Shown: positions 5,654-12,145 of the stretch, piece by piece
Layout of the letters: each line of letters begins with the position of its first letter
Position numbering within the stretch: the first letter of the stretch is position 1
Translations under genes and position numbers: made by a program
Notes under the pieces: generated by a model
The model's input: only the letters and a program-made list of their open reading frames with translations
Told to the model about the DNA's origin: nothing
Databases searched by the model: none
Assembly: GCA_041581135.1 (NCBI GenBank)
Contig: JBFGCM010000099.1
Coordinates: 1 to 12,836, forward strand
Source of the DNA: JBFGCM01 sp041581135
Lineage (GTDB): Bacteria > Actinomycetota > Acidimicrobiia > Spongiisociales > UBA5794
Direction of reading: 5' to 3'
DNA length: 12,836 nt

Positions 5654-6658
5654 ATGACCGACGTCTACCGACCGATGCGGCTCGCCCTGTGGTCGCTGCT
5701 GGCATTCTCCGCGTTGTTCGGCCTCGCCGGCATCGGGGGCTGGGGGCCGATGGCCGCCAACGAGCAGGCCATCGGCGAGGTGTCCCGGTGGTGTGAGCGG
5801 GTGAGCCCAGGCTTCCTGCGGGAACCCGTCAACACGCTCGGCAACCTGGGCTTCGTGGTGGCGGGATTGGCGATCTTCTGGCGCCTGGCACGAGACGAAT
5901 CGACCGGGCATCTCCGCCACAACAGGTTCGTCGGGAACTCCCCCGTCGCACTGCTGTACGCGTCAGCTGTGGTGTTCCTCGGGCCGGGCTCCATGGTGAT
6001 GCATGGCACCCACACGTTCTTCGGGGCGTGGATCGACAACGTGTCGATGGTCACCTACATCCTCATCCCGTGGCTGTTCAACGTCTCGCAGCTCGGTCGA
6101 TGGACCACACGCACGCTTTTCTCCGTCTACGGGGCGACGCTCGCCGCCTACGCCGCCGGCTACTGGATCTTCGGGGGCGATCTCGGCATCGGACTCGACC
6201 TGTTCGGTGTGTCGATCGGCCTCTGGATCATCTCCGAGGTCCTGTACCGATGGTGGTCACCGGCGATGCGCTGGATGTCGGGATTCGTCGGGTTTGCCGT
6301 GGCGGCGGTCTTCGGCATCACCCCTGTCGACATGGCGGCGGCACCGGGCGAGTACTGGTGGGTGGTCTTGTTCTGGCTGCCGGGTCTGGTGGCACGTCGC
6401 CCCGCACCTGGCCGGCGTCGCTACACCCCGTGGTTCTGGGTGGGGATGGCTGCGTTCTTGGTGGCCTACGCCATCTGGCTCACCGGAACGGCGGACCACG
6501 AGGCCTGCAGACCGGATTCGCTGGTTCAGGCCCATGCCATCTGGCACCTGCTGTCGGCGGTGGCGACCTACGCCTTCTTCAGCTTCTTCCGCACCGAGCG
6601 GGTGAGCGTGCCCACCGGCGATCGCAGTCCCTCGATCGAGACGACTAGCGCCAGCTGA
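5654..6658 (+). CDS. Ceramidase-like integral membrane hydrolase (CREST superfamily)
   Basis: A 334-residue protein with about seven or eight membrane helices. It carries the CREST fingerprint of alkaline ceramidases, Per1 and PAQR receptors, which use a zinc ion in the membrane to cleave amide or ester bonds in lipids. Compared with human ACER3 as I recall it, Ser113-x3-His117 matches S77/H81, Asp128 keeps the exact 11-residue spacing of D92, and His294-x3-His298 (HAIWH) matches H217/H221. The calcium-site region is partly kept: Trp46 and Glu48 (WCE) and Glu57 (REPVNTLGNL), but Arg45 replaces the expected Asp. The zinc site is therefore complete and the calcium site weakened. ATG 5654 is supported by a -10 box seven bases away; longer upstream reading is promoter. 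It is divergent from the four-gene operon and its 3' end overlaps the convergent neighbour by 14 bases. Substrate unknown; few bacteria make ceramide. Confidence 0.85.
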   Translation: MTDVYRPMRLALWSLLAFSALFGLAGIGGWGPMAANEQAIGEVSRWCERVSPGFLREPVNTLGNLGFVVAGLAIFWRLARDESTGHLRHNRFVGNSPVALLYASAVVFLGPGSMVMHGTHTFFGAWIDNVSMVTYILIPWLFNVSQLGRWTTRTLFSVYGATLAAYAAGYWIFGGDLGIGLDLFGVSIGLWIISEVLYRWWSPAMRWMSGFVGFAVAAVFGITPVDMAAAPGEYWWVVLFWLPGLVARRPAPGRRRYTPWFWVGMAAFLVAYAIWLTGTADHEACRPDSLVQAHAIWHLLSAVATYAFFSFFRTERVSVPTGDRSPSIETTSAS

Positions 6659-7169
6659 ACGACGACAACCTCGGCCGGGTCTCGTCGGGGAGGCCGTACC
6701 GGATCAACACGAAGCTGATCACTAGGGCTCCGATGTGCACGGGATCGGTGGCATCGGCGGACAGTGGGTGGAGACGAACCGTGGCGACCTCCGTCTCGTG
6801 GAGTCGCAGCGACCACCGTTCTCGGGAGCGGGGCTTGGGCGAGGCCGGGAACAACCCGTAGCCGAAATCGCGACATGTGATGTCGTAGTCCCGCCCCTGC
6901 CCCGGGCTCCCCACCGCGATCTGGAGTCGCTCGCCGTCGACGATCACCGGGCACAGGAACCCGCCGATGGTGCGCGCCCGGATGCGCCACCTACTCCCGT
7001 CGGCCAGCTCCACCGGTACCCCGCGCCCGAAGTAGACGCGGAACCATCCGATGCGGCCCACCGTGGCGAGCAGCTCTCCGTCGTGGAGCATTTCATATGC
7101 CGGATACCGCCACACGTGAATTCGCCGAAGCTCGACACGTCCACTGAGCAGGTGTGTCGCGAACATCAC
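6645..7169 (-). CDS. Hypothetical protein, about 174 aa
   Basis: I do not recognise the family. The sequence predicts a beta-rich soluble protein: repeated short strands such as EMLHDGELLATVGRIGWFRV, VELADGSRWRIRA, GGFLCPVIVDGERLQIAV and DYDITCRDFGYGLFP, with a more hydrophobic segment near the C-terminus (HIGALVISFVLIRYGL) before a polar tail. The pattern recalls small lipid-binding beta-barrel or tubby-like folds, but only loosely. The start is either GTG 7169 (a GTGA overlap with the MaoC stop) or ATG 7166 (TGATG overlap); both imply coupling to MaoC. It is the last gene of the MFS-MaoC unit. Its stop lies inside the end of the convergent ceramidase-like gene, so the two share 14 coding bases. 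Confidence 0.75.
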   Translation of the reverse strand: MMFATHLLSGRVELRRIHVWRYPAYEMLHDGELLATVGRIGWFRVYFGRGVPVELADGSRWRIRARTIGGFLCPVIVDGERLQIAVGSPGQGRDYDITCRDFGYGLFPASPKPRSRERWSLRLHETEVATVRLHPLSADATDPVHIGALVISFVLIRYGLPDETRPRLSSFSWR

Positions 7170-7612
7170 TGCCGTGCAGCTGCCTCACGCAGCGGCATGG
7201 TATAGCAGAGGGCATTGCCGTCGACAGCGACCGTGCCATCGTCCCGGGTCACCGTCGTGATGAGCTTCGTGATGGGCTTGTCGGTACGCACCTCCACCAC
7301 CTCGACCCGGCCGGTGATGGTGTCGCCGGGCCGAACCGGTGCCCGAAAGCTCCAGTCGACATGGAGAAACACCGTGCCGGGGCCGGGCAGGTCCTCCGCA
7401 ACCACTGCGTTGAGGATCGCCGTGGTGATGCCCCCCTGCACCACGATGCCCCCGAACGCCGTCTCCTCGGCGAGCTCGGCGTCGTAGTGGATGGGGTTGC
7501 GGTCTCCGCTGATCTGGGTGAACAGCTCGATGTCCTCACTGGTGACCAGACGATATCGCTCGGCGTGGTCCCCGACCACGGGTTGGCCGCCCGGCCACAC
7601 AGATTCGGTCAT
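7166..7612 (-). CDS. MaoC-like (R)-specific enoyl-CoA hydratase
   Basis: A 148-residue single hot-dog domain protein that would hydrate trans-2-enoyl-CoA or a related thioester in fatty-acid or polyhydroxyalkanoate metabolism. The hydratase-2 motif is intact: FTQISGDRNPIHYD (residues 31-44) with catalytic Asp37 and His42 and the supporting Asn39, followed by AFGGIVVQGG (52-61). The C-terminal half holds the usual strands (WSFRAPVRPGDTITGRVEV). ATG 7612 is chosen because a -10 box lies just upstream; an upstream extension in the same frame crosses that promoter and is unlikely to be translated. It lies 48 bases after the MFS gene and overlaps the start of the hypothetical gene at 7169. The 148-aa size is normal for stand-alone MaoC hydratases; the actual acyl substrate is unknown. 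Confidence 0.9.
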   Translation of the reverse strand: MTESVWPGGQPVVGDHAERYRLVTSEDIELFTQISGDRNPIHYDAELAEETAFGGIVVQGGITTAILNAVVAEDLPGPGTVFLHVDWSFRAPVRPGDTITGRVEVVEVRTDKPITKLITTVTRDDGTVAVDGNALCYTMPLREAAARQ

Positions 7613-7619
7613 GGGGCTG

Positions 7620-7625
7620 ACCCTA
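7620..7625 (-). promoter_or_regulatory. -10 box TAGGGT before the MaoC gene
   Basis: On the minus strand TAGGGT is followed by seven bases and ATG 7612. It would let MaoC and the hypothetical gene be transcribed separately from the MFS gene, as a leaderless mRNA. Confidence 0.5.
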
Positions 7626-7660
7626 TCCACGATGCGGTTCGGCTGCGCTCGAACCAACGG

Positions 7661-8839
7661 TCACGCGCTCGCCGGCTGCATCCTGACGGAACGGGCCCCC
7701 ACGACGGTAACGATGGTCGAGGCCATCGCCAGCATCACCGCCACCAGCAGGAATGCCGCACCGAACGACCAGGTGTCGATCACCCAGCCGACCACGATTG
7801 GCCCTCCGCCGGCCCCGATGAAGACGCCCGCTTGGGTGACGGCGGATGACGCGGCGGCCGACGACGTGTTGGCGTTCACCACCGTGAACGTCATGAGTCC
7901 CGGCCAGCCCCAACCCGTGGCGAATGCAACCGGCACGATGAGCGCGAACGCCCATCCCGAGGTGAGCGCCAACAGCACGAAGACACCGGCTCCGACACCG
8001 GTGAGGAGGGCCACCCCGCCGAAGCCGCGCCATCCCATTCGGTCGGTGACGATGCCGGCCACCGCACGAGCCGTGAGGCTCGACGCCGAACCGACGAAGA
8101 GGAGCAATCCGCCTCCTTCTTCAGTGAACCCGGCGTCGACCGCGGCGGCCACGAGATAGGAGCCGAGTGCGACCGCGGCCCACGACGCCAACGACGCCCC
8201 CAATCCGAGCGCCATCAGCGTGCCGACCGGGAGCGGCGCTACTGCCCGGCGTTGATCGGCGTGGTGCAGGGGCTCGTGATGAGGCTCCTCACCGGCCGGC
8301 ACCAACAGCAACACGATCGCCACGAGCCCCAACGCCATCAGATACGCAGGCCGCCAGCCGAGGTCGACGATGACCAACGGCACCGCCAAGCCGGCCAGCA
8401 GCGTCGAGGCGGGGATACCGGCATGCTTGAGGCCGAAGACGAGGGCACGATGCCGGGGATCGACATGGTCTGCCAGCGCCTGGTTGACGGCGGGATTGGC
8501 GAGCCCGTAGAACACGCCCCCGACCACGAGGAGCGCACCGAGCGCCACCGGAGTGCCCACCATCGTGGCGATCAACACGAGGATCGTCGCCGATCCCATC
8601 ATGTTGAACCTGATGGCGCGACGCCAACCGATGCGGTGCACCAAGCGCCCCATCGGTGCACTCGATATGCCGGCGGTCAAGAAGAACGCGGCCGTGAGCA
8701 CGCCGAGTCCGGTGGCACCAAAACCCAGGTCGGCGGACATCGTCAGGAAACCAGCCCCCAGCAAGAACACCGGCTGGGTGGACGCGGTGATCACCAGTAC
8801 CGCCAGCAGGATCAGTCGAGGCAACCGCCGAGAACCCAT
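7661..8839 (-). CDS. Major facilitator superfamily (MFS) transporter
   Basis: A 392-residue polytopic membrane protein with about twelve hydrophobic segments, driven presumably by proton exchange. The MFS loop 2-3 signature is recognisable as GRLVHRIGWRRAIRFN (residues 64-79). A second copy of the motif in the C-terminal half reads GIVTDRMGWRGFGGVAL, which confirms the two-fold repeat. A hydrophilic, His-rich central loop (EEPHHEPLHHADQRRA) links the two halves. No family-specific signature tells the substrate; members of this broad set export drugs or take up organic acids. ATG 8839 is supported by a -10 box six bases upstream. The gene lies 34 bases after the GyrI-like gene and 48 bases before MaoC, so it may belong to a mixed operon with internal promoters. 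The nearby hydratase hints at a carboxylate substrate, weakly. Confidence 0.88.
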   Translation of the reverse strand: MGSRRLPRLILLAVLVITASTQPVFLLGAGFLTMSADLGFGATGLGVLTAAFFLTAGISSAPMGRLVHRIGWRRAIRFNMMGSATILVLIATMVGTPVALGALLVVGGVFYGLANPAVNQALADHVDPRHRALVFGLKHAGIPASTLLAGLAVPLVIVDLGWRPAYLMALGLVAIVLLLVPAGEEPHHEPLHHADQRRAVAPLPVGTLMALGLGASLASWAAVALGSYLVAAAVDAGFTEEGGGLLLFVGSASSLTARAVAGIVTDRMGWRGFGGVALLTGVGAGVFVLLALTSGWAFALIVPVAFATGWGWPGLMTFTVVNANTSSAAASSAVTQAGVFIGAGGGPIVVGWVIDTWSFGAAFLLVAVMLAMASTIVTVVGARSVRMQPASA

Positions 8840-8845
8840 CGGCCG

Positions 8846-8851
8846 AGGTTA
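8846..8851 (-). promoter_or_regulatory. -10 box TAACCT before the MFS gene
   Basis: TAACCT on the minus strand is followed by six bases and ATG 8839, giving a probable leaderless MFS transcript starting inside the 34-base gap after the GyrI-like gene. Confidence 0.5.
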
Positions 8852-8855
8852 GGGC

Positions 8856-8865
8856 CGCTGCAGCG
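8856..8865. promoter_or_regulatory. Perfect 10-bp palindrome upstream of the MFS -10 box
   Basis: CGCTGCAGCG is its own reverse complement and lies four bases upstream of the TAACCT box, in the -10/-35 spacer. That is where a repressor would block transcription. Short GC-rich palindromes are common in such DNA, so the operator reading is tentative. Confidence 0.25.
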
Positions 8866-8873
8866 CGGTCAGG

Positions 8874-9494
8874 TCACGCGCGAGAAACGGTTCCCTTGAT
8901 GGGCTGCCTGATGATCGTTCGCAGGTTCTCCGGCTTTGCCCGACGAGGGTCGCCGAGGTAGATCTCGTGGTGCTTGCCGTGAGCCCGGTACCCCTCGGCT
9001 GCGATGAAGTCCAAGAGCGATGCGATGGTCGGCCCCTCCTCGCTGTAGGGGCCCACATGCATCACCTGAGCCGACAGTCCCTCGTGGTACGACTCGAGGC
9101 GGATCCGGGCGGCCGCAGCGATGCCTTTGTCCAGCGCTTGCTTTTGGGCCTGTTCGACGTCGTCGACGGTGACGAATGCTGGCTGGAGGATCATCAGCGT
9201 CCAGTGCCAGCTCTCCATCGCGTCCAAGTCGAGCGTATCTCCCAAGTCCCAGTAGAGGCCTTCCGGCGGCATCACGGAATAGGCGATCTGGTCGCGGTCC
9301 TTGATCGCAAACCGGATCGGATACGCCACCGAGAACAAGGCCTGGAAGCCCTCTTGCATCAGCGGGGTCTGCTCCGGATCGCCGTGGCCGTCAAACATCA
9401 GGTACTGAAGCTCCGGCACGTCGACGAACTCGGGACGCCCCTTGCGAGCCGTGTACAGCGTCTTGAGCTCCTTCTTCAGATCGAGTGACTCCAT
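8874..9494 (-). CDS. GyrI-like small-molecule-binding protein
   Basis: A 206-residue soluble protein of the GyrI-like (SOUL/GyrI effector-binding fold) family, which binds small hydrophobic molecules. The sequence matches the widespread stand-alone type: DLKKELKTLYTARKGRPEFV (residues 4-23), FDGHGDPEQT near 31-40, AYSVMPPEGLYWD near 68-80, SWHWTLMILQPAFVT near 93-107, and a second half with HEGLSAQVMHVGPYSEEGPT and HEIYLGDPRRAKPENLRTII. There is no DNA-binding domain, so it is not an AraC- or MerR-type regulator. I choose ATG 9494, where the conserved region begins; GTG 9500 would add two residues, and the longer reading upstream lacks family sequence. Related proteins can hydrolyse cyclopropanoid toxins, but that activity is not shown for this subgroup. 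It is the first gene of the minus-strand run ahead of the MFS transporter. Confidence 0.88.
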   Translation of the reverse strand: MESLDLKKELKTLYTARKGRPEFVDVPELQYLMFDGHGDPEQTPLMQEGFQALFSVAYPIRFAIKDRDQIAYSVMPPEGLYWDLGDTLDLDAMESWHWTLMILQPAFVTVDDVEQAQKQALDKGIAAAARIRLESYHEGLSAQVMHVGPYSEEGPTIASLLDFIAAEGYRAHGKHHEIYLGDPRRAKPENLRTIIRQPIKGTVSRA

Positions 9495-9713
9495 CCACAC
9501 CCCCACAGTGGAGTACGCCTTCCCCCATCGTTTGCGCTGCCGACGATCCCGACCAGTGACACAAGGCCCTAGTTGACGCCCGCCACCCGGAGCGCTGCGA
9601 ATGGAGGGCTCAGTGGGCCAGTGAACCTCGCAGGCGCGGTGGAATCGGCGCACGCCAGACCCACCATTCTGTCTCAGCTCGTCTGACCTCGGAGGCGCCG
9701 CCCAGGGTGACGA
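9495..9713. other. Intergenic region without recognisable gene
   Basis: I found no coding frame with actinobacterial codon bias, no RNA gene and no clear hairpin terminator in these 219 bases. They should hold the GyrI-like gene's promoter and the 3' end of the upstream membrane-protein transcript, but I could not pick out a convincing -10/-35 pair. Confidence 0.5.
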
Positions 9714-10079
9714 TCAGCCAGGGCCACCTCGGAAGTGGAACATGAGCGACGGGATCAGGCCGACCAGCACGATGGCGTCGATCACCAGGAACATCGGGTC
9801 GTCCTCCAGCACGTAAAGCCAGAGCATGAACACGACGAATGCCGATCGGACGACGATCGAGACCGGGTAGTACTTCCAGTCCTCGCGTCGCAGGATCGAC
9901 CAGATCAGGTACGCCAGCCCGAGCATGAGCATGCCGGTGAGCCGGAAACCGGCGGTGTCGTACTCACCGTTGGAGAGGAAGATGTCAAAGGTGAGATCCG
10001 GAGCCAACGCGAACCCGAGGCCGCCGACCGTGAGATAGGCGACCACATACGTGAGCGACCACTTGCGAAAGTCCGCCAT
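9714..10079 (-). CDS. Small four-helix membrane protein, uncharacterised (121 aa)
   Basis: An integral membrane protein with four predicted helices at about residues 10-27, 44-62, 70-88 and 91-112. Charged or polar residues cluster between helices (SNGEYDTAGFRLTG, LRREDWKYYP, LEDDP) and the C-terminus is short and basic (HFRGGPG). There is no signal peptide cleavage site and no motif I can assign to a family. ATG 10079 is supported by a -10 box seven bases upstream; the reading frame extends further but would run through the promoter. It is divergent from the KUP transporter, with only 69 bases between the two start codons, so shared control is plausible. A membrane role linked to ion balance is possible from context only. 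Confidence 0.78.
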   Translation of the reverse strand: MADFRKWSLTYVVAYLTVGGLGFALAPDLTFDIFLSNGEYDTAGFRLTGMLMLGLAYLIWSILRREDWKYYPVSIVVRSAFVVFMLWLYVLEDDPMFLVIDAIVLVGLIPSLMFHFRGGPG

Positions 10080-10086
10080 GACTTCG

Positions 10087-10092
10087 AGCCTA
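10087..10092 (-). promoter_or_regulatory. -10 box TAGGCT of the four-helix protein gene
   Basis: TAGGCT on the minus strand is followed by seven bases and ATG 10079. The divergent unit 45 bases away uses the identical hexamer. Confidence 0.55.
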
Positions 10093-10136
10093 CGCATGGG
10101 GGGGACGGCTCGCACCTGCGATGAACGCTCCCTCCC

Positions 10137-10142
10137 TAGGCT
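10137..10142 (+). promoter_or_regulatory. -10 box TAGGCT of the KUP transcript
   Basis: TAGGCT is followed by six bases and ATG 10149, the start of a 29-codon leader ORF rather than of the transporter itself. This makes a leaderless mRNA whose first ORF is the leader peptide. Confidence 0.5.
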
Positions 10143-10148
10143 GATTGC

Positions 10149-10238
10149 ATGGCACGCAGGCCATCTCATGCGGTGAAGAGCGAGGTGATACCACCGGCCA
10201 TTGGTCGCAACCGGCAGCCGGGTCTCCGTGGCATCTGA
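10149..10238 (+). CDS. Possible 29-aa leader peptide ahead of KUP
   Basis: ATG 10149 lies six bases after a -10 box and opens a 29-codon frame (MARRPSHAVKSEVIPPAIGR, then NRQPGLRGI) ending with TGA at 10236. The peptide is basic and proline-containing, with no hydrophobic segment. It is out of frame with KUP and overlaps the KUP start region: it passes TTG 10201 and ends eight bases past GTG 10228. That geometry allows translational coupling, with terminating ribosomes restarting at the transporter. It could instead be chance, or a one-base frameshift could have split a longer KUP N-terminus. It contains a GAGGTGAT sequence (10182-10189) that could be a ribosome site for KUP. Confidence 0.35.
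   Translation: MARRPSHAVKSEVIPPAIGRNRQPGLRGI
10182..10189 (+). promoter_or_regulatory. Candidate ribosome binding site for KUP
   Basis: GAGGTGAT matches eight bases of the extended anti-Shine-Dalgarno complement, but its GAGG core ends 15 bases before TTG 10201, which is longer than usual, and much further from GTG 10228. It is the only plausible site upstream of KUP. Confidence 0.3.
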
Positions 10239-12129
10239 GCGACGCAGACCAGAGCGACGCCCCCGGGGACCCCGCTATGTGGCCATGCTGTCGGTGGGTG
10301 CTCTCGGAGTGGTCTACGGCGACATCGGCACGAGCCCGCTCTACGCACTGAGAGAATCGTTCGCCGCCGGCGGGCTCGAGGTGAGCCGGCAGGCGGCGTT
10401 CGGCGTTGCGTCACTCATGTTCTGGGCGATGATGCTCATCGTCACCGTCAAGTACCTGCTGGTGGTGATGCGTGCCGACAACGACGGCGAAGGGGGCATC
10501 CTCGCCCTGACTGCACTGATCTCGCCGACCAGCCAGTCCCACAGCGGCCGGGTGCGGTGGGTGCTTGTCGCCCTCGGGCTGTTTGGCACCGCCCTGCTGT
10601 ACGGCGACGGGATGATCACCCCGGCCATTTCGGTGCTGGCTGCGATCGAGGGCTTCGAAGTGGTGACGCCCGCATTCGCTCCGTATGTGGTGCCACTGGC
10701 AGCAGTCATCCTGATTGGCTTGTTCAGCATCCAGCGCCGCGGTACCGCGTCGATCGGTTCCATGTTTGGACCGGTCATGATCGGTTGGTTTGGCGTGCTG
10801 GCCGTGCTGGGTGTCAGCCAGATCGCGTCGCACCCGTCGGTGATCTCAGCCCTGAGCCCGACGTGGGCATTTCAGTTCGTTCGCAGCGATCCCGCAGGTG
10901 CCTTTCTCTCGCTTGGCGCGATCTTCCTGGTGGTGACGGGCAGCGAGGCCCTCTATGCCGACATGGGTCACTTCGGGCGAAGTCCGATCCGGATCGGCTG
11001 GTTCACCCTGGTCTTCCCCGCCCTCACTCTGAACTACCTGGGACAAGCGGCCCTGATCACCGAAGACCCGACAGCAATCGACAACCCGTTCTTTCGGATG
11101 GCCCCCAGCTGGTCGCTCGTTGCGTTGGTGGTGCTGGCGACGCTGGCCACCGTGATCGCCTCACAAGCACTCATCACCGGCGCCTACTCGCTGACCATGC
11201 AGGCGGTGCAGCTCGGATACCTGCCTCGGCTCCATGTGGATCACACCTCACCCCGGGAGATCGGCCAGGTGTATCTGCCTACCGTCAACTGGGTGTTGAT
11301 GGCGGCATGCGTCGGTCTCGTCTTCGCATTCCGTTCGTCTGCCAATCTCGCCGCCGCCTACGGCGTCGCGGTGACGGCGACGATGCTCATCACCACGGCC
11401 CTCCTCTACTCGGTGATGCGCAATCGGTGGGGATGGGGTCCGGTGGTCTCCGGCGCGGTGACCGCGCTGTTTGCCGCGGTGGACGCCGCGTTCTTCAGCG
11501 CCAACATCCTGAAGGTCGCGGCGGGCGGATGGTTCCCGCTGGCAGTCGGGGCGGCGGCCTTCGCGGTGATGTCGACGTGGCGACGCGGCCGCGAACTCGT
11601 CGACACCAAGATCATGGGCAGCGGACTCAGCATCGAGCGCTTCATAGCGTCCATTGCGGCGCACCCCCAAGAACGGGTCCCGGGAACCGCCGTGTACATG
11701 GTCCGTAAGCCCGGAACGACGCCTCCGGCGCTCCTCGCCAATCTGAGATCCAACGAGGTCCTGCACGAGACGATCGTGCTGGTCTCGGTGCGAACCGCCG
11801 ACGTACCCGTGGTGCCGCCTGCCCGTCGACATGCGGTGCACGACCTCGGTGAGGGCTACGTCCAGGTCGTCCTCATCTACGGATTCACCGAGGAGGCGCA
11901 CGTTCCCGAGGCGCTGGCGAGCATCGTGGACCCGGACTTCGGGTTCGATCTCAGCGATGCGATGTTCTTCTTGGGCAAGGAGTCCATCATCGTGACCGAC
12001 GAGCCCGGAATGGCTCCCTGGCGAGAGCGACTGTTCCGGTTCATGCAACGGAATGCCACGAGTGCTGCTATCTACTTCCGGCTTCCTGCCGATCAGGTGA
12101 TGGAGGTCGGGACGTACGTCGAGCTGTGA
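10201..12129 (+). CDS. kup: KUP-family potassium uptake permease
   Basis: A low-affinity K+/H+ symporter of the KUP/HAK/KT family in the cell membrane. From TTG 10201 it has 642 residues, normal for the family: about twelve helices up to residue 460, then a cytoplasmic C-terminal domain. Diagnostic motifs are GVVYGDIGTSPLYALRE (36-52), KYLLVVMRADNDGEGGILAL (near 84-103), YGDGMITPAISVLAAIEGFE (near 134-153), GSEALYADMGHFGRSPIRIGW (near 248-268), NYLGQAALI, NPFFRMAPSW and HTSPREIGQVYLPTVNW. The acidic residues of the GDGEGG/GD motifs thought to bind K+ are present. The start is uncertain: TTG 10201 or GTG 10228 (MASERRRPER...), neither with ideal ribosome binding. It follows a leader ORF and is 16 bases from the pyrophosphatase gene, which has its own -10 box. 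Symbol given by family only. Confidence 0.94.
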   Translation: MVATGSRVSVASERRRPERRPRGPRYVAMLSVGALGVVYGDIGTSPLYALRESFAAGGLEVSRQAAFGVASLMFWAMMLIVTVKYLLVVMRADNDGEGGILALTALISPTSQSHSGRVRWVLVALGLFGTALLYGDGMITPAISVLAAIEGFEVVTPAFAPYVVPLAAVILIGLFSIQRRGTASIGSMFGPVMIGWFGVLAVLGVSQIASHPSVISALSPTWAFQFVRSDPAGAFLSLGAIFLVVTGSEALYADMGHFGRSPIRIGWFTLVFPALTLNYLGQAALITEDPTAIDNPFFRMAPSWSLVALVVLATLATVIASQALITGAYSLTMQAVQLGYLPRLHVDHTSPREIGQVYLPTVNWVLMAACVGLVFAFRSSANLAAAYGVAVTATMLITTALLYSVMRNRWGWGPVVSGAVTALFAAVDAAFFSANILKVAAGGWFPLAVGAAAFAVMSTWRRGRELVDTKIMGSGLSIERFIASIAAHPQERVPGTAVYMVRKPGTTPPALLANLRSNEVLHETIVLVSVRTADVPVVPPARRHAVHDLGEGYVQVVLIYGFTEEAHVPEALASIVDPDFGFDLSDAMFFLGKESIIVTDEPGMAPWRERLFRFMQRNATSAAIYFRLPADQVMEVGTYVEL

Positions 12130-12133
12130 CCGG

Positions 12134-12139
12134 TACGCT
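12134..12139 (+). promoter_or_regulatory. -10 box TACGCT of the pyrophosphatase gene
   Basis: TACGCT sits in the 16-base gap after the KUP stop and is followed by six bases and ATG 12146. It would give an independent leaderless transcript for this housekeeping gene. Confidence 0.55.
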
Positions 12140-12145
12140 CCGGCC

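Noticed and set aside
10092..10200. c-di-AMP (ydaO-type) riboswitch before the K+ transporter
   Set aside because: The space between promoter and gene is far too short for that RNA, and the likely transcript begins at ATG 10149.
10557..11708. Plus-strand frame of 383 codons in a second phase inside kup
   Set aside because: Shadow of the KUP frame, which contains all family motifs; the alternative protein is Arg/Gly-rich and featureless.
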